Origin: Homarus americanus
Taxonomy: Eukaryota > Arthropoda > Malacostraca > Decapoda > Nephropidae
DNA: 64,000 nucleotides
NCBI RefSeq assembly: GCF_018991925.1
Contig: NW_024722158.1
Coordinates: forward strand, 558,057-622,056
Direction: 5' to 3'
This document shows, piece by piece, positions 30,730 to 41,393 of the stretch; positions within the stretch are counted from its first letter, which is position 1, and each line of letters starts with the position of its first letter. A program made the position numbers and the translations under genes. The notes under the pieces are model-generated. The model was not told the origin of the DNA and did not search any database. It saw only the letters and a program-made list of their open reading frames with translations.

Positions 30730-32760
30730 GGCATTTGATATGTTATTTCATCCTCTTATGTGTTGTATTGTCCTCCGATTGTAAACATCAGCAATAGTCC
30801 CCCATTATGGTAGGATCCCATCAACCTTGGTACCTTTCCTCCATACGTCTGATGTCCTGATGAAATCACTCTTCCTGTTCACCACTAACCTCCGCCAGAT
30901 TCTCAGGAAAAAAAGTCCAAGTGTGAGTGTAGGAGGTGAACTTTCAGAGACATCCTGCATCCTAAGTTTTTGTAGTTTTTTAAGAGTTCCTCTACAAGTT
31001 GGCAATAGTTTTCTTCCTTCTTGTTTCCAAGAAACCCCTTGACTACAGATGTGAAGGATTTCCATGCAGCTAGCTCATTTTCATTCATTTTGTTTTCAAA
31101 GTCATCATCACGAAGTAACTTTCTTATCTGTGGGCCAACAAAGATACCCACTGTGACTTGAGCATCGCCGAGCTGTGTGAGTTTTCCCCTCAAGTACACG
31201 AACCCATCACCTTGTTTGTCCACAGCCTTCACAAAATTATTCATTAGTCCCAGCTTGATGTGTCAAGGAGGTAGAAGTACATCGTTTGGGTCTACCAAGG
31301 GAGTATATATAATGTTGCCTTTTCCTGGAACAAACTCTTCTCTCTTTGGCCAGTCCTTTGTGTTGTAGTGTTTTTCTGTTGCTCTGCTGTCCCATGAACA
31401 CAGAAAACAGCAATATTTCGTGAACCCTCCTTGAAGGCCGAGTAGAAGGGCTATATAACCTTCAAGTCGCTGCAAATCTGCCATCTATGCTCCTTGTATT
31501 TAATAGCGGTCAGTATTTCTCCATACTATCATACGTTTCCTTCAAACCTACAGAATGCGCTACTGGAACCGAGGGCTTCTGGTTCCCATTATGCAACAGT
31601 ACTGCTTTCAAACTAAACTTGGAGGAATCTATGAAAAGCTGCCATTCCTTTGAACATAAGAACATAAGTAGTCTGCAATAGGCCGGTTGGCCTGTGCATG
31701 GCAGCTCCTGTCGAGAGTTACTACCACTCTCTATCATCCATGAATCTATCTAGCCTCCTTTTGAAACTTTCCAGAGTTCCAGCACTTACTACAAAGTTGC
31801 TAAGCTTGTTCCACTCGTCCACCACCCTATTTGTGAACCAGTTCCTTCCTATCTCCCTCCTAAACCTAAACTTATCCTACTTAAATCCGTTGCTCCGAGT
31901 CCTATCCTGCTCGGATATTATAAGAACTTTATCTATATCCCCTTTATTGATTCCTTTCACCCACTTAAATACTTCTATCACATCTCCCCGCACTCTTCGT
32001 CGTTCTAGGGAATGCAAGTTAAGTTTCTTTAACCTATCCTGATATGAAAGGTTTCTAAGTCCCGGAATCATTTTCGTCATTCTTTGCTGCACCGACTCTA
32101 GTGAATTGATATCCATTCTATAATAAGGGCACCAGAACTGAGCCGCATAATCGAGGTGCGGCCTGACTAGCGCAAGATATAGTTGCAATAAGACCTCTGC
32201 ACTCTTATTACTTACACTTGTAGATATAAAACCCAATACTCTGTTCGCCTTATTTCGAACATTAACGCACTGTTTTCTAGGCCATAGGTCCGGGCTTACA
32301 AGTACCCCTAGGTCTCTTTCACAAGTCGACTTCTCTAGGTTGATGTTGTTAAGGCTGTATACATTGTCAGTATTTGTTCTCCCAACTCAGACAGCGGTCC
32401 ATCTACATCAGTACACTCACAGAGGGAATCCTGCTTACTGTAGAATGAAGACAATGTAATACTGTATTTCTTTTCCTAAAAACAGAAATTCTTATCTGTT
32501 TCACTACCAAGTTCCATTCCTGCAGTCTGATGTTAAAAGTTCCGCTTGCTGTTTCGACAGACGGAGATCACGCACAAGATCATTAACGTTCATTTTGTTC
32601 AATAAGACGTGGTTCATTGGCAGTCTGGTCAATGAAAGGAGGATCAGGGGATGATTCTGGGATTTCTTCCTCAATTTCCTCATCCGAAGTTGAGAGGTCT
32701 TCCAAATTAGCCGGTGGTGTAGGTATAGGGAGGCCTTATTGCCGAAGGTACATTTGGATA
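30730..32760 (-). pseudogene. Conserved multicopy arthropod protein of unknown function, disrupted
   Basis: Minus-strand fragments in order match a protein family that I recall as present in many copies in arthropod genomes, function unknown. The N-terminal part lies near 32760-32500 (PANLEDLSTSDEE, then DLVRDLRLSKQQAELL). A middle part at about 31655-31264 reads EWQLFIDSSKFSLKAVLLHN, then GLQGGFTKYCCFLCSWDSRA, TKDWPKREEFVPG and DPNDVLLPP. The later part (31244-30780) reads MNNFVKAVDKQGDGFVYLRG, FVGPQIRKLL, LAAWKSF and LLHSHLDFF, then a frameshift in a T run and a degraded FHQDI-type end with stops. A separate LINE fragment is inserted at 31655-32394. The multicopy habit suggests that the family itself is mobile, which is inference. 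Confidence 0.7.
31655..32394 (-). mobile_element. CR1/L2-like LINE 3' fragment, second family
   Basis: The minus-strand frame at 32236-31877 encodes the end of a LINE ORF2: LALVRPHLDYAAQFWCPYY, LESVQQRMTKMIPGLRNLSY and ERRRVRGDVIEVFKW. Its 3' end at 31655-31675 is the short tandem repeat GAACATAAGAACATAAG, read as CTTATGTTC repeats on the element strand, typical of L2-like tails. 5'-truncated. It splits the pseudogene around it, so it is younger. Confidence 0.85.
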
Positions 32761-34889
32761 CTCAATTTGGTGAATTAACACAGCTTCGGCATTGTATTCT
32801 CTCCATTCTCTTGTTCAGTATTGCTAACCTTGCATTTAATAATAATTAGACCTGACTTCTACACATGTGCGACCACGACCTGCCCGGACTGACGCACTCT
32901 TAAGAATAGATAAAAAAAAAAAAAAAAAAAAATTTAGATGACAACATTTTCTATACTGAATAAGTTTCAGTTAATGAATGTCGTATAATTAGAAAATTAG
33001 GGCCCTGTGTACTTCAGCTGACTACATTGTGCTGATGCGTTCAGTCACACTGTATCCATTCCTATTATTTATTACTTCACTGTACTGTATCCATTCATCA
33101 TTACTTACTGTACTGTATTTCATTATAGATTTTATCAAAAAAATTTTTTTTTTTTTTTTTATCTATGTCGGATTCACGACTATGTCGACTTACTACCTGA
33201 TTTGGGTCCCCAACCCCGTCGAAGTTGGGGCTCAGGTGTATATCCTTCCAACACAAGTATGTATCTTATGTTCTACACTACATATAATAATATATATCCA
33301 AAAAATGTTACATGACTGACATTTTTATTGCCCACAAGTAAGAAGTCCAAAAATCCGAACTGCTTGGGGATTGGGTGTCCGATTTCGGATTTTCCGGATT
33401 CTCATGCACTTTAAAATTCAAATTTTAGAAATAAAGAAGAGGTGAATAGGTATTTTGATAGTTTATTCATTAGCAAATATATCATGCTTCATTTATCAAG
33501 ATGAGCAGTTTTAATGAAAAGCCAGAATCAGAATTTTATTCTTGCCTTTTTTATATCATAACTGGATTTCCAATGTCGATATGTTCTCATTAAACAGTAT
33601 GCTCAACACCACACTTAGTTTCAATTATTTCAAGTTTGCTCACCAATTCAACGGTTCTTTTTCTCTTCACACAACGGTTTATCCACTTAGAGCTGGTTGT
33701 ACAGTACTCTGTAAAATGGAAAGAAGTAGACCAAAATATTGTTATATTACAATGGTATTCTATTCATACTGTGCTGATATAATGCATTCACGGAAATGTA
33801 ATATTTTTGCTGAAATGACGTATGTATTGTGGTGTGAAAAAATAAGTCAGATTTAAAACAATTACTTTCGCTTTTCTTTCACAAAAGATGCTACCGAATT
33901 GCTTTTCTAATGTTATCACAAACTATTGTATTACAATAATATTCTATCCTAATTGACTTGAATAAATTTACGATACCATATTTCTGATTTTTCATTAAAA
34001 TCCATCAAAATCATTTTCCTTGTCATCACTATGCACCGTAAACAGCCCCAGTCCTCCCTTGAACAGGGCTAGAGGTAACGTGTCTTTTCGAATCATTTTC
34101 AGTTAAAAACTATTACATCACACGATATTTTTACCTAAACTGCACCTGAAGAATATATTCTTGTAAATAACTAGTAGTTTTGCTGAAACGTGATGTATTT
34201 CAATGTAAAATAGATAAACATGACTAAAACAAAAGACTTTACCTAAGCCCATGTTCTTGAGATGTTACTCGCTTTATAGTTTCGTTTAAAATTCTGTTAT
34301 ATTACAATGATATTCTATCTCAAAGTGCTTGATATAATACATTCACGGAAATGTAGTATTTTGCTGAAATTACGACGATACAGTGAAAGTGGATAAAATC
34401 GCGAATAAAATCAATGACTTTCGCTTCTCGCCAAAAGATGTTACCATAACGCTCAATGGTTCAGTTAAAAACTGGCAATAATATTCTCCATTGACTTGAA
34501 TAAATACTTGAAGAAATATACCATTTTGTTGAAACTCACCCGCTTTCAGTGTAAAGTGTCGTAATAATAAATGGTAAACAATTTGCCTTCGCATCAGAGC
34601 CAGGCACGAGCCCCAGTTTTTAGGTGAGCGTATATTTTTTCTGAAGGTTTTGTTGTTCCATCCCAAAACGTGGGTCGAACTATAAACGAGGAATATTATA
34701 ATTAACAATGATTTCTTGGTCAAAATCAGGGTCGCACCTATAAAACCAGGCAGATTATATATACGTATGTTGTCAAAGTTTGATTGCTCGTTTAAAGTGG
34801 CAAACTCGTGGTCGCTTGTTGTCCCAGTAGCTGTGGCATCTAGTTACAGCCACAAGCATAAAAAAAAGCCCGCTAAAAAAAAAATTTTG
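32761..34889. other. AT-rich region with decayed TIR-element sequence, no gene
   Basis: Homopolymer A and T runs lie near 32910 and 33140. From about 33715 to 34560 the sequence repeatedly resembles the 10.0-10.9 kb transposon interior (GCTGAAATGACGTA, ACTTTCGCTTT, AATCCATCAAAATCATTTTC), so it is a decayed copy of that element. No supported reading frames. Confidence 0.6.
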
Positions 34890-35293
34890 AAAAGTCCCGA
34901 TAACAAGCATTGCATTGACTGGATAATGCCTCCTCAATATTACCATGTAATTCAATTGATAGTAGGAACATCATAGAATCTAGTCTTATTAAATACCGCA
35001 AGCATCCAACATGAATTTGAGTAACCAGTATGTACAAGCTGGACAATTTTGTAATTAAGAAGATTTGTGATCAGAGGAGAAGGCCGGTCACTTGACCATC
35101 TGACCTGACCACCAACCGCTAGTGCTATTTAAAGATTAGTAAGGTCATTACCTAATACCTGACCATTGTGGACCTGGTCTCACCTCTGTATATATACACC
35201 TTGATTTGTATTACTCTCTCTGTCTGTACTCACCCCTGAAGATGTGAATTACTAAAGAAGTTGGGAAATTTCTGTGTTTTCTTTTTCCTTGTG

Positions 35294-35294
<1 letters not shown>
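34890..35294 (+). mobile_element. Penelope-like element 3' end, copy A
   Basis: Begins within the GIY-YIG endonuclease region (codons for DNKHCIDW are clear, then frameshifted). It matches, inverted, the copy at 60142-60831 over about 400 bases, including GACCATTGTGGACCTGGTCT and TATATACACCTTGATTTGTA. The 3' part carries CCTGAAGATGTGAATTAC and ends directly in (TA)n. Reverse transcriptase is absent. Confidence 0.75.

Positions 35295-35389
<95 letters not shown>
35295..35389. repeat. (TA)n microsatellite
   Basis: About 95 bases of alternating T and A directly after a Penelope-like 3' end. Confidence 0.98.
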
Positions 35390-35391
<2 letters not shown>

Positions 35392-35435
35392 TATTAGCCC
35401 AATAGCACGCGGGACTTACATACAATCAGTCAATC

Positions 35436-35438
<3 letters not shown>
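35390..35438 (-). mobile_element. SINE tail fragment between two (TA)n tracts
   Basis: Plus strand CTATTAGCCCAATAGCACGC and TTACATACAATC are the reverse complement of the SINE tail at about 61222-61262 (GATTGTATGTAG, CCTATTGGGCTAATA). Only about 50 bases. Confidence 0.7.

Positions 35439-35486
<48 letters not shown>
35439..35486. repeat. (TA)n microsatellite
   Basis: About 48 bases of alternating T and A, followed by a T run. Confidence 0.97.
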
Positions 35487-35500
<14 letters not shown>

Positions 35501-35563
35501 ACGGGCGAATTAGCCCATTTGGGCACAAGTCACTGACCCACATCGGGGCCTAGGGGGCAAAAA
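35501..35563 (+). repeat. Dispersed SINE-like core, copy 6
   Basis: TTAGCCCATTTGGGCACAAG, GACCCACATCGGGGCC and TAGGGGGC, preceded by a T run and followed by (AAT)n to about 35610, the same arrangement as copy 1. Confidence 0.75.
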
Positions 35564-35564
35564 T

Positions 35565-35610
<46 letters not shown>

Positions 35611-35611
<1 letters not shown>

Positions 35612-36170
35612 GAACCATAAAGAAATACAAACATGAAAAAAAATCAAGAGAGAGAAACAATATATGTATGTTGTGTTGTCAAAGGTAAGAGAAACAATTG
35701 AGACCCTGCAATTGTGTGTAAAGGAGGCAGAAAGTCAGATCAGCAACCTGGGACTTGGTCACAATTTGTATGATGCCATATGGCAGCAGGGTCTACCATT
35801 AGACAACACATAATTCTTCCAATATCTTCCCAGGCAGTAGTACCTCCCTGTTTGGTAGCTACCTACTATTTGAGATCAGCACCCCAAAATTAATAAAGTG
35901 TAGCATATTTGAACCATCTTACCAAAACCTTGTCAACTAGTGTTATCAACTAAAGGAGGAGAGTTAAGAAGACAAAATCCCTTTGATTCCACCTTATCTA
36001 ACAGTTGGACAGAAGAAGAGCCACCCCAGATATGAGAACATACTGTACATATAATGTTACCTATCCTGTGTAACATATTAGAACAAATGTATTATTATTG
36101 CACATAATTTGTATAGTTCCTTATGAAGACACCTTGTACAGCATATTGACAATATTTTCCTTACCCTCAG
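35611..36170. other. Probable intron of CDK5RAP3 with splice acceptor
   Basis: No upstream exon recognised. The end is a normal 3' splice site: pyrimidine-rich TTTTCCTTACCCTCAG with AG at 36169-36170. Confidence 0.6.
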
Positions 36171-36420
36171 GTATGTGGATCGACTGGCTGATTCTCTCAA
36201 ATCCAAACTTGCTATTGGGGATAAACTAGCCGAATCCCAAATAGCTGCCAGACAACGTAAACAAGACACTGCTGAGGAACAACGAAGCCTCATGCCAAAA
36301 CTAGCACTCATCATTGACCGCACAAAAGAACTACAATCTCACATAGCGGAACATATCTCCAAGCGCTACAAAAATAGACCTGTGAACTTGATGGGTGCTT
36401 ACATTAGTATGCAGTTGTGA
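36171..36420 (+). CDS. Cdk5rap3: CDK5RAP3 homologue, last exon
   Basis: The exon begins after the acceptor AG with one base of a split codon, then 81 codons and TGA. The protein reads YVDRLADSLKSKL, runs through a charged helical stretch, and contains LMPKLALIIDRTKELQSHI and ISKRYKNRPVNLMG. That end is diagnostic of the C-terminus of CDK5RAP3 (LZAP), where a KRYxxRPVNLMG motif is highly conserved. In other animals CDK5RAP3 is the adaptor of the UFL1-DDRGK1 UFM1 ligase at the ER and ribosome. The exon is intact with no stops or shifts. Earlier exons lie upstream, perhaps outside the window. Near 36432 there is an ATTAAA, but no clear AATAAA was found close by. Confidence 0.88.
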
Positions 36421-37097
36421 ATTACTTTGATATTAAATCACTATAAATTTTGTATGTCATTTTCATATTGCATTATAAAATACTTAGATAAAATACGTTT
36501 AATTTTCTTCATCTTTTTTTAATGATACAGTACAGTATTATGGAATATGACACAAAAAGGAAAATTATATTATTCTATGGTATCCTCCATTCTTATCAGC
36601 CTTTTCCCACTATGATGCAGAGTGACCAGAAGAATTACTAACGCGATGATTCTCCCTTCATTTACTGTCATAAGGTCACCTGTTACTGCATATAGCCTAT
36701 CACCACCCATCAGCAACACCTAACTCCTCAAAAAAAAAACATTCAATGCTTTGCTCTCCTGCTATTTACAAGAACCATTGGTTCCTAGATTTTTTCTTCC
36801 TCCTCTGCTGAGAATCCTTCATCTCATCCTTCCATCTCAATCTTTACAAATTGTCAGTCCTCTCCTATTGCTTCCTACATTGTCTTGATTATCTGAGAAT
36901 TTTTTGTTTGTTTCATGTACAGAAATGTATTGTACTTTATATAGTTCATAGCATTTACTTATTTTGACAAGAGCAATATTTTTTTATAGGTTTACTGTAC
37001 TTGTTTAAATTTGGTAAACAAAAAAACCAATCCCTTGTCTCTTAATGTTAATTTTTTTCATAGAAAATCAAGTTTTTCATATCATAATTTATGTGTA
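36421..37097. other. 3' flank, no gene seen
   Basis: AT-rich 3' UTR and intergenic DNA. No reading frame or repeat with recognisable identity. Confidence 0.5.
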
Positions 37098-37217
37098 CAG
37101 TATAGTCTGGATTTACGCGGTCAATTGAACCCGTGGAGGTCCGCGTAAACGAAATAACAGAACATATGGGATTAATTGAAATAGAGACTGGGCCGACCCC
37201 AGACTACCCTTTTTCCG

Positions 37218-37899
37218 ACAAAATACGTACATTGTAGTAAAAGTAACATCTTAATTTTATGATGGTATGCACATACAATTAATATTTAAGAGAAATACAG
37301 TCGCCGGTTAATGTCCGTTCAAATAATGGACTCAACTCCGCTTCTCTTCCCACGCCACATGGCTCTCTAATTCCCTCCTCCCTACCCACCCACCCACCCA
37401 CCACCCACCTGGCACCCACCCAACGGCACCACCCACCCACCCACCCACCCACCACTCTTCCTGAGAAATGTTTAGGGGAAAAGACTAGGCTTACAGGTTT
37501 AGTGGAAGTCAATACCTCACACTAAAAGTTAGAGAATATAATTTACATTGCTGAATTTCTTAAGACAGCTAATAATTTGAATATATACGCTATATATTTT
37601 GCACAAAAGATAAAATTTTTGCTCTCTTTAATAAAATTCTTAAATTAGATCTAAAATTTGTATATCTAATGCAAATTTTAGCTTGTTTATATTCAAATTA
37701 ATCACTATCTTATAAGAATTCCAGCAATGTAAATTATATTCTGGCCGGGTAATTTCTATGAATTTTATGAGCTAAAAACAAAAATCTTGAGTAAATAAAC
37801 AAATTATACTTCACCAGACACAATATGTACATTGTAGTAAAAATAACATCTTAATTTTTTGATGGTATGCACACACAATTAATATTTAAGAGAAATATC
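37218..37899. repeat. About 80-bp direct repeats flanking an inserted block
   Basis: GTACATTGTAGTAAAAGTAA through ATTAATATTTAAGAGAAAT occurs at 37218-37297 and, with few changes, at 37815-37899. The block between begins with a different element's end. A tandem duplication or unequal exchange is the simplest origin. Confidence 0.8.
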
Positions 37900-37922
37900 A
37901 ATAATGTTAGGTTTTTTAACGC

Positions 37923-38156
37923 TTACATTATTAGAAGAGATGGCTGGGCACACAGGGATGGGGGGGTTAGTTCCGAGGCAGAGGGCAGATTATTGGCCCT
38001 CACCTGTATCACTTGTATCACTATCCACCACAGAGGCTTGCAGGGCCTCTTTGTCAAACCCCTCAAAGTCCATATCCTCACTATCACTGACTTGGGCTGG
38101 CTGTGGTGGGTGAAGAACTCGGTAATGTTTTGTTGACTGGGCGACCTAGTGCGCAC
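37923..38156 (-). pseudogene. Tigger-like transposase C-terminus with PIP-box-like motif
   Basis: The minus-strand frame starts MRTRSPSQQNITEFFTHHSQ. QQNITEFF fits the Q-x-x-I-x-x-F-F PCNA-binding pattern found at the end of Tigger/pogo transposases. The rest of the frame has no recognised domain. It is likely a coding remnant of the autonomous parent. Confidence 0.5.
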
Positions 38157-38282
38157 CCTGCCCGCGCCGCTTCCCGCGTAAATGATGGAATGTACCGCAT
38201 AACTTATAATTGCCGGTCTGGCCAGGTGCCGCGTAAATGACCAAAGGCGAAAAGGAAATTCGCGTAAATCCAGACTATACTG

Positions 38283-39708
38283 TAATTGTTAGAATGTTGA
38301 AGGTGACGGGAGGAAAGTAAAGTTGTATTTTTTGTAATTGTGAACTTGTTAAAAAATAAAATTTATTTGAAATGCAGTATGATTTAGGATATTTGTTAAC
38401 CTGTGTTTGATTGTTAGTCATCCTTGTATGTTAAACACTTCACTGGCAGATCATCTTAATGTGTATAGTAATGTTAATTTAATGGGAAGCTTGACTCAGT
38501 CAGTATGAGTTGGGGATGAATGTATTATTTTTCTAATAAGTTTGGTGCACCAGGTCTTTGTTTGATATAGTTAGATAATCTTACTCAGAACTATTTAATG
38601 CATGAATTAAAAATACACTATGCTCTTTCTTTGGTAAATGGAGAACATTACAATACAATAGAACCTCGATAAATCGGACTAATTGGGGCAGACCCCAGTC
38701 CAAAAAATGCCAATACCTGTATATGGGGGTGAGGGGGGGATAATACTGCTTATCTGACCTGTTTAAAGAAAATCAGTTATGTTATTACTGCACTTCAACA
38801 ACTAAGGCCTTTATGTGTATAACAAGGTTATTAAAAGAATATTACATTAACAATAAAAAAAATGAAGCAGAACTCTCTGGGTTGAAAATGACACTAAGTC
38901 ACAACTGTTGTTACCAAGTTGACTGTTATTTTCTGTAAAGTGTTATATGTAAGTAACCACAGAATTTGTCTTATGAATAAAGAGAAAACTGTAAACTGTA
39001 CAGTACTATAAAGATAAAAATAAGAACAAATAAGTGTACGAGTATATTGTATGTGGCAGAAGAGTGTTTATCTGGGAGCAGCTGGCAGAGGGGGTTGGGG
39101 TGGCTCCCTCCCCCTCTCTCCTCCAAGATTCCTTTACATTTCTTTATGCAATGTCACCACAATTCTCATATAATTTAGGATTATTTGGTGGCAGTTTGAT
39201 AAAATATTATCCTAAAAGAATTGGCTTTCTGAGAGGAGAAACCCACACTGAAAACCATGAGTCATTTGTTTACAAAGAGCAAACAGCTGATCAGGTTACC
39301 ACAATGTTTGTCTTCAACATTTAGTAAATTAGTACAGTACAGTTGTGTATTTATCATCACTAAATAAATAATATTGTAGTGTATTTATCATCACTTAATA
39401 AATACTATTGTAGTGCATTTATCATCATTTCATAAATAATATTGTAGTGTAAAGCATTATGCATCTGCATATACTCTGGTTTATTCATTAATCATTTGTC
39501 TAAGTGTACAAGTAGCCAAACTGAGTCATCATATAACACTCTTAGGTAGTAAATAACATTGTTAGGAAGGTTTCTTCATATCAAATACTATACAGTGTGT
39601 TATAGAGACACCTGTTGTAAGCTGGTCTTTTGAAAGCTCACACGACTCATTTTGCGTGAATATGTAGCGTACTGCGTGATGTAGTTTCTCGCACTAAGGA
39701 TGGAGGTG

Positions 39709-39709
<1 letters not shown>
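38283..39709. other. AT-rich intergenic region, no gene recognised
   Basis: A TIR-like start (AGAACCTCGATAAATCGGAC) lies at about 38660 without a partner seen. A 96-codon plus frame at 39034-39324 has no recognised domain and no splice support. A 34-bp tandem repeat lies at 39347-39448. Confidence 0.5.
39347..39448. repeat. 34-bp tandem repeat, 3 copies
   Basis: Units at 39347, 39381 and 39415 share TTTATCATCA and AATAATATTGTAGT. Confidence 0.93.
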
Positions 39710-39803
<94 letters not shown>

Positions 39804-39804
39804 G

Positions 39805-39874
<70 letters not shown>
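39710..39874. repeat. (TA)n microsatellite with short interruption
   Basis: Two long alternating TA tracts separated by GTATGTAGTATG at about 39797-39808. Confidence 0.97.
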
Positions 39875-39879
<5 letters not shown>

Positions 39880-39889
39880 TATTGTTAGA

Positions 39890-40139
39890 ATTTACTTAAC
39901 GCGGTCAATTGAACCCAGAGGGTCCCGTATGAAAACAAAAAGAACATATGATTAATTCCAATAGAACCGCCCCGACCCCAAACTCACTTTTAAGGCACAT
40001 ACCTATGTTGTAGTAAAATAACATCTTAATTTTATGATGGTACATGCACACAATAATACTTAAGAGAAATAGAGAAATACAGTCGCAGTTAATGTCCATT
40101 CAAATAATGGACTCAATCCCTCCCCTCACACTAATAGCC
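39890..40139 (+). mobile_element. Chimeric TIR-element start, second copy
   Basis: Contains ACGCGGTCAATTGAACCC, GTAAAATAACATCTTAATTT and then CAGTCGCAGTTAATGTCC, the same order as 37098-37330: one element family followed by the end of another. The right TIR is not seen. Confidence 0.7.
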
Positions 40140-41170
40140 CTAACAGATGGTCATGGTTCCCACACCCCCACCAACCGTCCCAAGGAGATGGGATAACCTC
40201 AACTAAAGTTAGAAAATATAATTGACATTGCGATTCCTTGTAAGACCAAATATTTTTAATATAAATGTCATATATTTTGGACAAAAGATAACAGTTACCT
40301 AGAGAAAATTTTTATCTAAAAATTGTAAGTTTAAAGCAAAATATGATGTTTATATTCAAAATGATCACCAAATTATAAGAATCCAGCAATGTAAATTATA
40401 TTCTGACCGGGTAATTAGTGAATTTTATGAGCTAAAACAAATATCTTCAGTTAATAAAAAAAAATTATCTTCACGACACTATCTGTCAATCAAAGCACCT
40501 GCCTCCCTCCCTCCAACTGCGGCTCAGTCCCAACCTCCCACCCCCCACCAATCCTTCCATTTAACATTTAGTATTAAATAACAACTCAGATTAAAGTTAG
40601 GATAATATAATTGACATTGCTGGATTCCTTGTAAGACCAGGAATATTTGAATATAAATGTCATATATTTGACAAAAGATACCATAGTTATCCAGAGAAAA
40701 TTTTATCTAAAATTGTAAGTTTAAGCAAAATATATGATGTTTATATTCAAAATGATCACCAAATTATAAGAATTAGCAATGTAAATATATTCTGACCGTA
40801 ATTGTATGAATTTATGAGCTAAAACAAATATCTTCAGTTAATAAAAAAATAATCTTCACATAAAACAGAATGGTCGGTCCTCCTCCCCACCCCCACCAAC
40901 CGTCCAAGGAGATGGGATAACCACTAAATTTTTAATAAATAATACTCAAACTAAAGGATAATATAATTGACATTAAATTTTAAGATTGAGGGAATATTTT
41001 GATAAATGTCATATATTTTGCACTAAAGATAATATACTTATTAGAGAAAACATTTTATCTAGTAATTGTATGTTCAATGCAAAATAAGATGTTTAGGTTC
41101 AAAATGATCACTAAATTATAAGAATTCCAGCAATGTAAATTATATCTGGGTCGTAATTTGTACAATTCAT
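40140..41170. repeat. Satellite-like tandem repeat, about 3 units of 360-390 bp
   Basis: The block AATATAATTGACATTGC, then GTCATATATTTTG, GATGTTTATATTCAAAATGA and AGCAATGTAAATTATATTCT occurs three times (blocks start near 40210, 40600 and 40955). A related single unit is at 37520-37800 and longer units lie at 53440-56080. Confidence 0.85.
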
Positions 41171-41393
41171 GAGCAAACAGGAATAGGCAGCGGGGGCAAA
41201 TCTAAAATAATGCTTCCAGTCAGACACCACCGCCAGACATGTGGAAAAATCCGTGTTATGAAAGTCTGTTCTGCTGAGGCAATCAGATATGATAAAACGC
41301 CATAAGGAACCGTTACATAAGTAATACTGTACTGTATTTTTATTTTATTTTTTTGATTTATATGGTGAGCATTCAGTTTCTCAAATCCAAAGG

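Larger units (their letters stand above)
37098..38282 (-). mobile_element. TIR element 'CAGTATAGTCTGGATTTACG', non-autonomous
   Basis: The left end CAGTATAGTCTGGATTTACG is matched by the inverted CGTAAATCCAGACTATACTG at the right end, with TA on both sides. The right third encodes, on the minus strand, only the C-terminal part of a Tigger-like transposase. The middle (37299-37814) starts with the TIR-like CAGTCGCCGGTTAATGTCC of another family and contains one satellite-like unit, flanked by 80-bp direct repeats. Confidence 0.87.

Noticed and set aside
39034..39324. 96-codon plus-strand frame as a possible mtSSB upstream exon
   Set aside because: No OB-fold motifs, no matching splice donor phase and no family resemblance.
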